A stretch of 64,000 nt of DNA from an uncultured Alphaproteobacteria bacterium. Its GTDB lineage: Bacteria > Pseudomonadota > Alphaproteobacteria > UBA3830. Each line of letters opens with the position of its first letter. Positions within the stretch are counted from its first letter, which is position 1. Positions 1-7,920 of this stretch are shown here, piece by piece. The notes below the pieces were generated by a model that was not told the DNA's origin, searched no databases, and saw only the letters and a list, made by a program, of their open reading frames with translations. Made by a program: the position numbers and the translations under genes. The stretch is from the NCBI GenBank assembly GCA_944390765.1, contig CALXQM010000021.1, positions 1 to 64,000 on the forward strand, written 5' to 3'.

Positions 1-293
1 AGAGAAAAGCTTCTTCTAAACAACACGCGGATAGTTATATTCATGGGTTACAAGATAGAGGCGTTTTGAGCGATAAGAGAATAGCAAAAGACGGTAGAGA
101 ATATTTTGAAATTCAGAAAAAGTGTGAATATAATGGTATTAAGTTTAAAAAAGGACAATTTTTAGAAAGAGATACCATGCATCATGAATGGGAATATTTC
201 CAAAATAAGGATACTCATTTAGGGGCGATTGATCCGGTTACTGGGAAACTAAATACCGTTAAGGCTCGTACAGATAGATCTTTAAAAATATAG
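1..293 (+). CDS. C-terminal colicin E3-type rRNase (cytotoxic) domain of a larger toxin; 5' end outside window
   Basis: The reading frame is open from base 3 to the TAG at 291-293, so this is the 3' end of a longer gene. A TTG at 66 could be taken as a start, but coding continues upstream of it. The last 45 residues align by eye with the 16S rRNA-cleaving domain of colicin E3. Asp (codon 171-173), His (180-182), Glu (192-194) and Arg (276-278) have the spacing 0, +3, +7, +35, matching E3 residues D510, H513, E517 and R545. The segment THLGAIDPVTGK matches QHLGSFDPKTGN of E3. By family knowledge such domains cut the decoding-centre end of 16S rRNA and sit at the C terminus of bacteriocins or polymorphic toxins. 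The delivery module is not visible. A putative immunity gene follows 11 bases later. Confidence 0.8.
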   Translation, partial: RKASSKQHADSYIHGLQDRGVLSDKRIAKDGREYFEIQKKCEYNGIKFKKGQFLERDTMHHEWEYFQNKDTHLGAIDPVTGKLNTVKARTDRSLKI

Positions 294-304
294 AAAGGTA
301 GTGT

Positions 305-616
305 ATGTTTGATTGTTGTGAAAATTTGATAACTTCGATTCAAAGAAACGAGTTTAGGATTTATCCGCAGTTTAGAGGTGTTTGTTACTATATTTGGGAT
401 GAAGTAGACAAAAAATATGGTGAATATTTTATGAGATACTGTCCATTTTGTGGAGCAAAAATGCCCAAAATACTTTATGGTATAGATGAAAATGGTAATT
501 CCCCATATTCAGATGCGCTAGAAGAGGCATTAGGCAAAGACTTTTGTGATATAAAACCGGAAGAAATTCCAGAAGAGTTCAAAACCGATGAATGGTGGAA
601 GAAAAGAGGGTTATAA
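305..616 (+). CDS. Putative immunity protein for the E3-type toxin (DUF6980-like small protein)
   Basis: This 103-residue acidic protein starts 11 bases after the toxin gene, behind the GAAAGG at 293-298. It has an N-terminal DCCE motif, a zinc-ribbon-like YCPFCGAKMP segment near residues 45-54, and ends in IPEEFKTDEWWKKRGL. From memory this combination resembles the DUF6980 family of short proteins found beside toxin genes. Position directly downstream of an E3-type rRNase domain is the standard place for a cognate immunity protein. It has no sequence likeness I can see to the colicin E3 immunity protein itself, so the immunity role is inferred from context. A hairpin overlaps its stop codon. 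Confidence 0.6.
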   Translation: MFDCCENLITSIQRNEFRIYPQFRGVCYYIWDEVDKKYGEYFMRYCPFCGAKMPKILYGIDENGNSPYSDALEEALGKDFCDIKPEEIPEEFKTDEWWKKRGL

Positions 617-631
617 GCCCTCTTCTTCTGG
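604..631 (+). terminator. Hairpin at the end of the toxin-immunity pair
   Basis: A 7-bp perfect stem (604-610 with 618-624) has a 7-base loop that contains the TAA stop of the immunity gene. It is followed by a pyrimidine-rich CTTCTGGTTATT rather than a clean T run, so it is a plausible but weak intrinsic terminator. Confidence 0.4.
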
Positions 632-721
632 TTATTATGCAAAGCTATGTAGGTTTGTTTCTCACGTTTGTCATGTGATGGTAGTGTTTGCCGTATTATT
701 ATTATGTTATTAGAAGCCTTT

Positions 722-1010
722 CTAGCGTCATTGCAAGGAGTTTCAATATTTAGAAGATTTTCCTCCATTTAGCGTCATTGCGAGGAGCAACTCGACGTGG
801 CAATCCATTACGATATCAAAGTGTAGACAGAGGTGTTAAATGCGAAAATGGATTCTCACGCTCGTTATACTCGCTCAGAATGACGCAAGTGGAGAGTGTT
901 TTCTTTCAGAATGACGTAAAGCGTGAAAAGATATATGTCGCTCAGAATACAGAGCCAATACGCCTTTCCCTCTTTTCGTCATTACAAGAAATACTCAGAA
1001 TAATGATATA
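722..1010. repeat. Dispersed intergenic repeat block 1
   Basis: The block holds a module B copy (about 772-807, core GACGTGGCAATCC) and a module A copy in reverse orientation (about 850-884, GATTCTCACGCTCG ... CAGAATGACG), plus decayed partial copies at 722-736 and 905-1000. The modules are bounded by short inverted ends, ATTGC...GCAAT for B and ATTCT...AGAAT for A. The open frame at 778-1011 encodes only repeat-derived peptide and is not a gene. Confidence 0.85.
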
Positions 1011-1127
1011 AAATTCTACTCAAAATAATAAAAAGCAGGGAAAATATTATAAATATGATAGATAAGAATTCATTATTACTATGTATCTTGAAAAAAAAAA
1101 GAGATTTTTGTATATTTTAGTAGAATT

Positions 1128-1204
1128 GCGTCCTTAGCTCAGTTGGATAGAGCGTCGGCCTTCTAAGCCGCAGGTCGTGGGTTCGAATCCTACAGGGCGC
1201 ACCA
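1128..1204 (+). tRNA. tRNA-Arg (anticodon TCT)
   Basis: A full cloverleaf is visible. The acceptor stem GCGTCCT pairs with AGGGCGC (one G-T pair), the D arm contains AGCTCAGTTGGATAGAGC, the anticodon loop CTTCTAA gives TCT, and the T arm contains GGGTTCGAATCC. The CCA end is encoded at 1202-1204. It reads AGA codons, which are common in this AT-rich genome. Confidence 0.95.
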
Positions 1205-1292
1205 TATTAAATTTCGCAAAAAGTTAATTTCCTCTATTTCTGATTAATATTGTAATGATAAAACTTCTTAAAAACTATCTATTAATTATATA

Positions 1293-1368
1293 TGGTGCCG
1301 GACGACGGACTTGAACCATCGACCTACTGATTACAAATCAGTTGCTCTACCAGCTGAGCTAGTCCGGC
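1293..1368 (-). tRNA. tRNA-Thr (anticodon TGT)
   Basis: On the minus strand the acceptor stem GCCGGAC pairs with GTCCGGC, the anticodon stem-loop is CTGAT-TTTGTAA-ATCAG with anticodon TGT, and the T loop has GGTTCAAGTCC. The CCA end is encoded (complement of 1293-1295). It lies convergent with the tRNA-Arg gene, 88 bases away. Confidence 0.95.
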
Positions 1369-1540
1369 AATAGCTAGAAGATAGCAAAGTTAGATATTTA
1401 TGTCTAGCCCTCATAGCTGTTTTTATGATGCACAAAACTAAATAGAAAAAAAATAGAAATTCTTTGAAATATTAAGAAAATAGTAATAAAAATATTGTTT
1501 ACTATAGAAAGTAGATTATATATTTAGTCGGAGAGAACGA

Positions 1541-1729
1541 ATGTTGGAGCAATTAAGAAAGATATTTAAAAATTCTAAAGGAGCGACGGCTATAGAATAC
1601 GCGCTTATTGCAAGTTTAATCGCTGTTGTAGCAATTACTGGAATGAAATCTATAGGAAGTAAGGTTAAAGATCAACTCAATAATATAGCAAACGCTATAG
1701 ACGATCCATTAAATGCATCTAATAATTAA
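1541..1729 (+). CDS. Flp/Fap-type pilin subunit
   Basis: A 62-residue protein with the Flp pilin signature: a short basic N terminus, then KGATAIEYALIASLIAVVAI, where the G-A-T-A-I-E-Y core is the prepilin peptidase site with Glu at position 5 of the mature pilin, followed by one hydrophobic helix. Flp pilins are assembled into tight-adherence (Tad) pili on the cell surface. A GGAGAG ribosome site lies at 1530-1535. No tad, cpa or prepilin peptidase gene is nearby, so this is an orphan copy within the window; a strong terminator follows immediately, suggesting a monocistronic highly expressed gene. Confidence 0.9.
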   Translation: MLEQLRKIFKNSKGATAIEYALIASLIAVVAITGMKSIGSKVKDQLNNIANAIDDPLNASNN

Positions 1730-1742
1730 TTTCTGTTAATTT

Positions 1743-1770
1743 GGGCGAACTTTCGCCCATTAGTTTTTTT
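1743..1770 (+). terminator. Rho-independent terminator of the pilin gene
   Basis: GGGCGAA (1743-1749) pairs with TTCGCCC (1752-1758), followed by ATTAG and a run of seven T. It starts 14 bases after the pilin stop codon. Confidence 0.85.
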
Positions 1771-1774
1771 CAGT

Positions 1775-2150
1775 TATTAATATTTTTGTTGTTAAATAAA
1801 TAAAATATTATTTAATATAATTAGATTATGAATTAACTTAGACTTTTCATTATTTCTAAGCAATTATAAAGATGCTACTGCTATGTTCTAAGTTAAATAA
1901 GCAAATATAAAAATATTCTAATGGTATCTAGAAATAGATATTATTATTTTATTAAAACAGATAAATAAAGTATTCATCTATTCTAATTATTACATATAGA
2001 CCTATTAAAGATATTTTCTTTAGTGTTATTAGTGGCTTTAATTTATTGCCTGACAGATTATGATGACTACCCGTGTGTAGTGTTGTTGTTGGAGGTTTTA
2101 TTGTATTCATTATTGCAAAAAGTTTTATTCTTTAATGCCGTTAGGAAGGA
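1775..2150. other. AT-rich gap with no recognisable gene
   Basis: About 375 bases between the pilin terminator and repeat block 2. All frames are short, no tRNA-like fold or conserved motif was seen, and I could not assign any content. Confidence 0.6.
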
Positions 2151-2600
2151 CATCCTCTCATTACGTCACTGCGAGGAATGAAACGGACAATCCAAGCGAT
2201 GAGTATAACATAGAAGGTACGCAAATAGATTCTCCCCTCGTTCGCTCAGAATACGGAGGCATATAGCCTGCCTCTTCCACTTTTCGTCATTGCACGAAGC
2301 CATATAGACTTAGCTTCTTCCGCCTGTCGTCACTGTGAGGAAGTATCCCCCCCCACTTCAGTGTCATTGCGAGGAGCAACGCGACGTGGCAATCTATAAC
2401 AATAATGAAGTTTGTAGCATAATTAAGGTACGTTAGATTCTCACACTCACTTCGTTCTCTCAGAATGACGAGAGATGGTGGCTCAAAATAATAATTTATT
2501 TGAATCTACAGTGACAAATATGCTTCGGAATAATAAAAATGCTCAAAATACGCAATACACTAAATAATAAACATTACCCAGAATGACGCAAAGCTATTTT
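2150..2600. repeat. Dispersed intergenic repeat block 2
   Basis: It contains degraded and good copies of three modules. B lies near 2161-2196 and again at about 2362-2397 (TCATTGCGAGGAGCAACGCG). A lies in reverse orientation near 2230-2258 and 2430-2470. A third module C (CGTCATTGCACGAAGCCAT ... CTTCTTCCGCCTGTCGTC) spans about 2286-2335. A C8 run lies at 2347-2354. No coding region was found. Confidence 0.8.
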
Positions 2601-2682
2601 TTTAATTCACTAGAATTAATTGACAATACTTTTTAAATGACATATTCATAATTATTAATAGGTTTTATTGGAAGAATTTTCT

Positions 2683-3465
2683 ATGAGTTTTTTTGATATA
2701 TTAATGAAAGTCTTTCTAAAATTAGGAAGTGTTTATGCTATTGTAGCGATAGTCATATGTGGCACCTTATTTTCCAAAAAATCTGAAATTTATAAAAATG
2801 CAGGCTGTTTAGTTTGTTTTGTTATGATATTCAACACATTATTAAAAGACTGGTTCAAAGTTCCACTATTCCCACATTTGGGTACAGGATATGCATTTCC
2901 AAGCGGACATATGCATGCAGCAACAATTTTCTACGGATATTTAATATGTACAACAAAGAATATAAAAATAAAATACGGACTAACTACCCTACTGAGCATT
3001 ATAGGTTTTGCCCTCATATATTGTCGTTTTCATGATTTATATGATGTTATAGGGGCAGTTGGTTTTTCAATTGTAGAAATATTTATATTCCATCAGATAA
3101 ATAAACATTTTAAATCTAAAAATATTGATACTCTAATTTTAATAATATCAACAATACTTATGACAATATTATACATATACTATAAAGCACCTACACATAC
3201 TTGGATGGCTTTTTATACTCTACTTGGTATAGTCATGTGTATGTATCTTTTTAATGAAAACCAAAAAATACATCCATGCCAGAAAGCTATAGCTTTATTT
3301 TTAAGTATTATATTAATATGGGGAGTAGACACCATATTTACTATATCAGGTTTTAAACTCAGTCATATACCTTTTATAAAAACATTAGAGTTTTTAATAT
3401 TTCCTTTTGTTGTATTCTTATCAAAATATCTAGTCTCAAAAAAATCTTATTCTTCAATTAGTTGA
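2683..3465 (+). CDS. PAP2-family membrane phosphatase
   Basis: A 260-residue, very hydrophobic protein with about seven predicted membrane helices. It carries the PAP2 (phosphatidic-acid/lipid phosphatase) core: FPSGHMHAAT near residues 78-87 gives the PSGH motif, and RFHDLYDVIG gives the catalytic H-x3-D; the upstream K-x6-RP motif is weak. By family, it would remove phosphate from lipid or isoprenoid phosphates at the inner membrane; the substrate cannot be told. I chose the ATG at 2683, which has GGAAG at 2670-2674, over the in-frame TTG at 2668. It is convergent with the usher-like gene and shares a bidirectional terminator. Confidence 0.8.
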   Translation: MSFFDILMKVFLKLGSVYAIVAIVICGTLFSKKSEIYKNAGCLVCFVMIFNTLLKDWFKVPLFPHLGTGYAFPSGHMHAATIFYGYLICTTKNIKIKYGLTTLLSIIGFALIYCRFHDLYDVIGAVGFSIVEIFIFHQINKHFKSKNIDTLILIISTILMTILYIYYKAPTHTWMAFYTLLGIVMCMYLFNENQKIHPCQKAIALFLSIILIWGVDTIFTISGFKLSHIPFIKTLEFLIFPFVVFLSKYLVSKKSYSSIS

Positions 3466-3540
3466 TTAATTTGTTGATATAGATAAAGAATTTGAGAAAA
3501 ATTTAGCTAAGTAACAACTCTATTGAGATACGGCATACAA

Positions 3541-3568
3541 AAAAGAAGAGATTACTATCTCTTCTTTT
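3541..3568. terminator. Bidirectional terminator between convergent genes
   Basis: AAAAGAAGAGAT (3541-3552) pairs perfectly with ATCTCTTCTTTT (3557-3568) around a TACT loop. The A and T flanks make it work for both the PAP2 gene and the opposing usher-like gene. Confidence 0.8.
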
Positions 3569-3580
3569 ATCTATAACCAA

Positions 3581-5455
3581 TTACTTACGAAAATCTTTCG
3601 CAGTTCTAATAATATTGAAATTATTTTTCTTTACGCTCTCAAACCCTTTTTTAGTTAAGCAAGTTCCTGCTATAAATAATTGAGAATTACTATGATTAGT
3701 TTTTGTTGTTGCTCTTTTATCATAATACGAGCATACAACAGTCTCTTCAGCCTTAAACTCTCCATGTTTTCCACTATATTTTAAAGAAATATAAGGAATG
3801 CTCTTTCCTGGATTCCTAGTATATTCTGTTGACAATTCTAAACCTGGGATTGATTCAGGAGAATAAGTAATGGATCCAAATTTTCTCATTCTTTCTCCAT
3901 CCAAATGAGAATAAGTTGCTCTCATAACTAATTCTGTACCTAAATTAACACAACATGATAAAGTTAACCTTCTGTCCGGAGATTCCTGATTTCTTCCTTT
4001 GAACGGATCATCATATGTAAGCCCCGCTAACGCGGTAAAAGTACAACACTTAAAGAAAGACTTTGTTAAACTTATCGAATACTCTCTTAGTCTTTGAGTA
4101 CTTTTTATACTATTATTGGACCACTCTCCTCTAAAAATAAAAGCAGGCGTATACCCATAAATTGGATCAGTATACAATCTTGTTACTATTGAACGAGAAC
4201 TTTCGCCCATAACATTACCATTTAACAAGCTGTTACTAGAAGCAATAGAAGAAAAATATTTATTCATATAATAATCAAAATATTCTCTATCTTCTTCTAT
4301 TTTACCCAAATCTCCATAACCTCTACTCTTGGTAGCCAACAAAATTTCCCAATGGATACCTTTGTCATTATTTGGAAGCGCATAATATATACCGGCTCCA
4401 AACGCTTTTTCACCATGATATGTATCTGTAAATCCGATATTTGGGGAAATTTTACCGTATTTTGTCATAAATATAGCATTAAAATCAACACTATAAGAAT
4501 TATTATAAGCTTGTCCTCCAAATGCTAAAGTTATATTTTCAAAAGGTGTAATACGATAATTTCCACTATATATAGGCTTATTTTTATACCTTATTTTGTA
4601 AGGGTCATCTATATCATAATGATGAGGGAAAGCCACCGTAAAATCAAAATCATCTTTACCTAATTCCGGCATGCCATAACCACCAAAATACGCTATATCT
4701 ATCATTTCAGAACGACTTACTTGATCAGATATTTTAATTTTAGCCCCTGGAAGTTTTGCTTCTTCGCCTAAATCATCTACTGTATAAGTTCCTGGTTCTA
4801 AAATTTTCACTCTCAAAATCTCTTCGCCAAGTCTTACTTCTACTTTACTTATTTTTGTAATAACAAGAGGAGTACCAGGATTGATTTCTTTATTATTTCT
4901 ATTTTGTCGAGAAATACTTATTCCGCCTCCTGAAAAAGGACTCTGAAATCCGATGACATTCCTTGTTGCAACATCACCAGTTATAATTTTTATATTATGT
5001 TTAGTATCATCATACATTAATCGAGTATAGTTTCTATAAAAATGAGATTTTTCTATGGTACTAGAAAAACCTTTTTTCATTTTGGGGGATATTTTATGAA
5101 ATTCCGAAAAGAAAGCCGGCAAATTAGTAGTTGTTTTACTTAAACACACTGGACTCATTAAATACCCCGCATATTTTGTAGAACGACCATAAGAAAAATC
5201 TGAATCTATAGAAAAATTTCCAAACATTAAATAAGGGTTAGCAACAATCATTGACGAATTTTTAGGCCCAAAAGGATAAGTACCTGTTCTTCCATGAGAT
5301 ACTTTAATATTTAAGAATCCATCAAAAATTCCATCATTTTCATTAATGGCAGATGAATTAGCTTTCACCTCTCTAGGATTATCAGTCTGTCCATTTGCAA
5401 ATAATAAACTTAAAATTGAAAATTGAAAAAAGACTATACCCGTTCTATTTAACAT
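3581..5455 (-). CDS. Usher-like outer-membrane beta-barrel protein
   Basis: A 624-residue exported protein with a signal-like N terminus (LNRTGIVFFQFSILSLLFAN). Residues about 160-270 look like the start of a fimbrial usher (FimD/PapC) barrel and its plug. This is seen in the GDVATR...GFQSPFSGGGISISR segment and in the SKVEVRLGEEIL...PGTYTVDDL segment, which recalls the usher pattern of a substrate-handling loop followed by PGPF.I.DL. The rest is a run of alternating beta-strand segments with Gly and aromatic residues. No chaperone or fimbrial subunit gene is adjacent, so it may export an unlinked substrate or be a relative such as YjbH. The start at 5455 is preferred because AGGGG lies just upstream; the frame could extend to 5509. 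Confidence 0.6.
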   Translation of the reverse strand: MLNRTGIVFFQFSILSLLFANGQTDNPREVKANSSAINENDGIFDGFLNIKVSHGRTGTYPFGPKNSSMIVANPYLMFGNFSIDSDFSYGRSTKYAGYLMSPVCLSKTTTNLPAFFSEFHKISPKMKKGFSSTIEKSHFYRNYTRLMYDDTKHNIKIITGDVATRNVIGFQSPFSGGGISISRQNRNNKEINPGTPLVITKISKVEVRLGEEILRVKILEPGTYTVDDLGEEAKLPGAKIKISDQVSRSEMIDIAYFGGYGMPELGKDDFDFTVAFPHHYDIDDPYKIRYKNKPIYSGNYRITPFENITLAFGGQAYNNSYSVDFNAIFMTKYGKISPNIGFTDTYHGEKAFGAGIYYALPNNDKGIHWEILLATKSRGYGDLGKIEEDREYFDYYMNKYFSSIASSNSLLNGNVMGESSRSIVTRLYTDPIYGYTPAFIFRGEWSNNSIKSTQRLREYSISLTKSFFKCCTFTALAGLTYDDPFKGRNQESPDRRLTLSCCVNLGTELVMRATYSHLDGERMRKFGSITYSPESIPGLELSTEYTRNPGKSIPYISLKYSGKHGEFKAEETVVCSYYDKRATTKTNHSNSQLFIAGTCLTKKGFESVKKNNFNIIRTAKDFRK

Positions 5456-5584
5456 ATAACCCCTATTACAAAAACTCCAGCATTCTAACATAAAAAAATA
5501 TAAACACAAATGAATTGATTTTTATTTTATAAAACAAACACTTCAGTGAAATCAAATTATCAATTATAAAATCATTTAAAGTTA

Positions 5585-5622
5585 CATCTCATCATCCCTA
5601 GAAAGAGAGAGATAATGAGATG
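5585..5622 (-). terminator. Possible hairpin terminator after the MarR gene
   Basis: CATCTCAT (5585-5592) pairs with ATGAGATG (5615-5622), and the stem extends inward by ATC/GAT after one mismatch. The downstream minus-strand sequence is only moderately T-rich, so this is a weak call. Confidence 0.35.
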
Positions 5623-5643
5623 CTGTTAAAAGGTGAAAGATTA

Positions 5644-6111
5644 TTATCTTTTTTTCATTTCGAAACGAACTTTTTGAATTGACGCACTTTTCCAAAAATC
5701 TTCGAGTTTTCGTAATGTGAATACTAAATCTTCAAGAGAAAGGACACCCATCCTACGGAGACCGGTAATATGTTTTTCTATAGCCGAGTCTAATCTTTTA
5801 CTTAAAGCTAATCCTTTATCAGATAACTTAATTATATAAGATCTTTTATCATGTTTAGAAGATATCTGCTCGATATAACCATTTTGAATCATTTTTTTCA
5901 AATTATAAGTTACGTTGGAGCCTAAATAATATCTTTTTGCGGTCAAGTCACCTATGGAGATTTGCTCTCCGCCTAAGTTATAAAGAACCAAAGCTTGGAC
6001 ATTATTAATATCCTCTACTCTTAAATTATCTAACTCAGTTTTGATAACTTCTAAGTATAAACGATGTAGTTTCTCTATTAAAGATACAGCTTCTAAGTAA
6101 CTCTCCTTCAT
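5644..6111 (-). CDS. MarR-family winged-helix regulator (LdtR-like)
   Basis: A 155-residue protein with the MarR fold. Helical N terminus (LIEKLHRLYLEVIKTELDNL), a winged helix whose recognition segment reads YYLGSNVTYNLKKMIQNGYI near residues 65-84, a wing with SKHDKRSYIIKLSDKG, and a C-terminal dimerisation helix. The order DINNVQALVLYNLG then YYLGSNVTYNLKK strongly recalls LdtR-type regulators of alphaproteobacteria, which control cell-envelope genes such as L,D-transpeptidase; that link is from memory. The ATG at 6111 has AGGAG five bases upstream and is preferred over TTG at 6126. No obvious target gene is adjacent. Confidence 0.8.
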   Translation of the reverse strand: MKESYLEAVSLIEKLHRLYLEVIKTELDNLRVEDINNVQALVLYNLGGEQISIGDLTAKRYYLGSNVTYNLKKMIQNGYIEQISSKHDKRSYIIKLSDKGLALSKRLDSAIEKHITGLRRMGVLSLEDLVFTLRKLEDFWKSASIQKVRFEMKKR

Positions 6112-6217
6112 ACTCTCTCCTTCCAACCATAAAATATTATCCTAAAACAAAGTAAAAATTTAATTAATATTAGTAAAATTTATATGTAATTTCAATATAC
6201 TAATCGAAAAATGACTT

Positions 6218-6916
6218 TTAACTATATTTAAAAAACCAAGATGAAACAAAAGCGATAGCTGCAGTTTCACTCCTAAGAATATTATGTCCGAAATGAAAGG
6301 TAGAAATAAAATTACTTGCTTTAAACATGCTAATTTCCTTTTCTGAAAATCCGCCCTCTGGTCCGATTAAAAAAGTACATTTAAAATCTAAATAATTTTC
6401 TAATTTATAATATGAATCTCTTTCTAATCCTACTAACAACCTATTATTATCAAAATTATCAATAAATGCTTTTAAAGATAAAATTTTATGTAATTTTGGA
6501 ATAGACAGTCTGCGTGATTGTTCACATGCTTGTATAATTATTTGTTCTGCTTTTTTAAAATTAAAATTCTTATACTGTGTAAAATCTGTAATTAATGGAA
6601 TTATATTCATCACACCTAATTCTGTAATTTTTTCTAACATCAAAAAAAATTTATTAGGATTAATTAATGCGCAAGCTATAGAAGGACCTAATTCATTAAT
6701 TGGAAATTTTATCTGCTCTTGCACATAGATTTCATTATTTTTAATATTGCTTATAAAACATCGCCATTCTCCGTTTTGAGAATTAAATATATGAATTTCA
6801 TTACCTTCTTTTAATCTCAAAACCTTACATGCATGATGTATTTGTTCTGCAGATAGAGTTATAAATACATTTTGTCTTATTTCATCTGAGAAAAAAAATC
6901 TAGGAATATGTTTCAT
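6218..6916 (-). CDS. rsmE: 16S rRNA (uracil-1498-N3)-methyltransferase
   Basis: A 232-residue SPOUT-class methyltransferase that methylates U1498 in the 16S rRNA decoding region using S-adenosylmethionine. The N-terminal PUA-like part contains HHACKVLRLKEGNEIHIFN. The C-terminal knot has the diagnostic FLIGPEGGFSEKE and ILRSETAAIAF segments. Length fits the family (about 240). Its start overlaps the end of the upstream SPOR gene by four bases (ATGA), indicating translational coupling in a three-gene operon with the SPOR and ArgS-like genes. Confidence 0.95.
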   Translation of the reverse strand: MKHIPRFFFSDEIRQNVFITLSAEQIHHACKVLRLKEGNEIHIFNSQNGEWRCFISNIKNNEIYVQEQIKFPINELGPSIACALINPNKFFLMLEKITELGVMNIIPLITDFTQYKNFNFKKAEQIIIQACEQSRRLSIPKLHKILSLKAFIDNFDNNRLLVGLERDSYYKLENYLDFKCTFLIGPEGGFSEKEISMFKASNFISTFHFGHNILRSETAAIAFVSSWFFKYS

Positions 6917-7920
6917 CTCGATATATAAGCGGAATATCCATTAGCTTTCATGGCAGAAATGATTTTTTTTGCTTCATCTACATTTTTAAATGGTCCGATA
7001 TGTATACGATAACGAATACCCTTATCTTTACCTAAATCAACTTTTATAATTTTTTTCCCTTTTCCACTTAAAAATCTATTTCTCAATCTAATCCTCAAAT
7101 ATTCACGCTCTGCAGCAGCTTTACTTGTAACTGAAGCAATTTGTACCATTACATTTTGAGATTTATCATTACTTTTATTATTACTTTGTTGCTTAGAATT
7201 CTGTTCTCTCACAATATCCTTTAATCTCTTTTTGTTTGTTCTATTCGTTCCATCAATTTTGTTTATTGGAGGCAAAACTATACTATTTTCACTTTCCTCT
7301 GTTTTGTAAGAATTTAAAACTTTTTGTTCTAATTCGGATAATAGTTTTTTTTCATTTAAAGATAACTTCTTTTTATTTTTTAGAATTTGTAATGTTCTGT
7401 TTTCACTCTCGCTTAAAGCACTTATTTGATAATTTTTACTGTTAGTAGAAGAATTTCGTGTTTTATAATTTATTTTATATTCTTTGTCTGGAGCCAAATC
7501 ATCAAAGGCCCGCATAATATTTTGCTTTTCTTCTGCTGATAAACTTTCTGAAACATCAATTTCAGGAATATCAACAACGGTTTCAGGCTGTGCCGCTAAT
7601 TTTTCCACTACAGGTCTCTTATATCCAGAAATATTATCGTAAACTATTTTATCTTGATGCTGAATTTGTTTATTTTCTAATGGCTTTTCTTTAAATTCGG
7701 TCTGTTCCGCATGAATCACAGGCAATTCATCTATGTTTACGGTAGTATTGGAATTAATTAACCCTAATATTGTTAAAAAAACAACAACTATTATACTCCC
7801 ACCGATGAGAAAATATTTTCTATCATTTTTAAAGAAATTAGAAACCATTCCCCTTTTAAATTGTTCTGGAGAAGAGTTGTTTTCATAATTAAATTCTTCA
7901 TCATCTATAAACGGACACAT
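6913..7920 (-). CDS. SPOR-domain inner-membrane protein
   Basis: A 335-residue protein: acidic cytoplasmic N terminus, one membrane helix near residues 37-56 (FLIGGSIIVVVFLTILGLI), a long low-complexity periplasmic stretch, and a C-terminal SPOR domain at about 257-335 (MVQIASVTSKAAAERE ... RYRIHIGPFKNVDEAKKII). SPOR domains bind glycan strands lacking stem peptides and bring proteins to the division septum. In many alphaproteobacteria a SPOR gene sits directly after argS; here it overlaps the end of an ArgS-like gene by one base, so synteny is kept even though that neighbour has lost its catalytic domain. Confidence 0.9.
   Translation of the reverse strand: MCPFIDDEEFNYENNSSPEQFKRGMVSNFFKNDRKYFLIGGSIIVVVFLTILGLINSNTTVNIDELPVIHAEQTEFKEKPLENKQIQHQDKIVYDNISGYKRPVVEKLAAQPETVVDIPEIDVSESLSAEEKQNIMRAFDDLAPDKEYKINYKTRNSSTNSKNYQISALSESENRTLQILKNKKKLSLNEKKLLSELEQKVLNSYKTEESENSIVLPPINKIDGTNRTNKKRLKDIVREQNSKQQSNNKSNDKSQNVMVQIASVTSKAAAEREYLRIRLRNRFLSGKGKKIIKVDLGKDKGIRYRIHIGPFKNVDEAKKIISAMKANGYSAYISR

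Noticed and set aside
778..1011. Open frame of 77 codons, and similar ones at 17931-18113 and 38525-38734
   Set aside because: They translate the dispersed repeats (peptides like SRSLRSLRMTQ), lack ribosome sites and are not genes.
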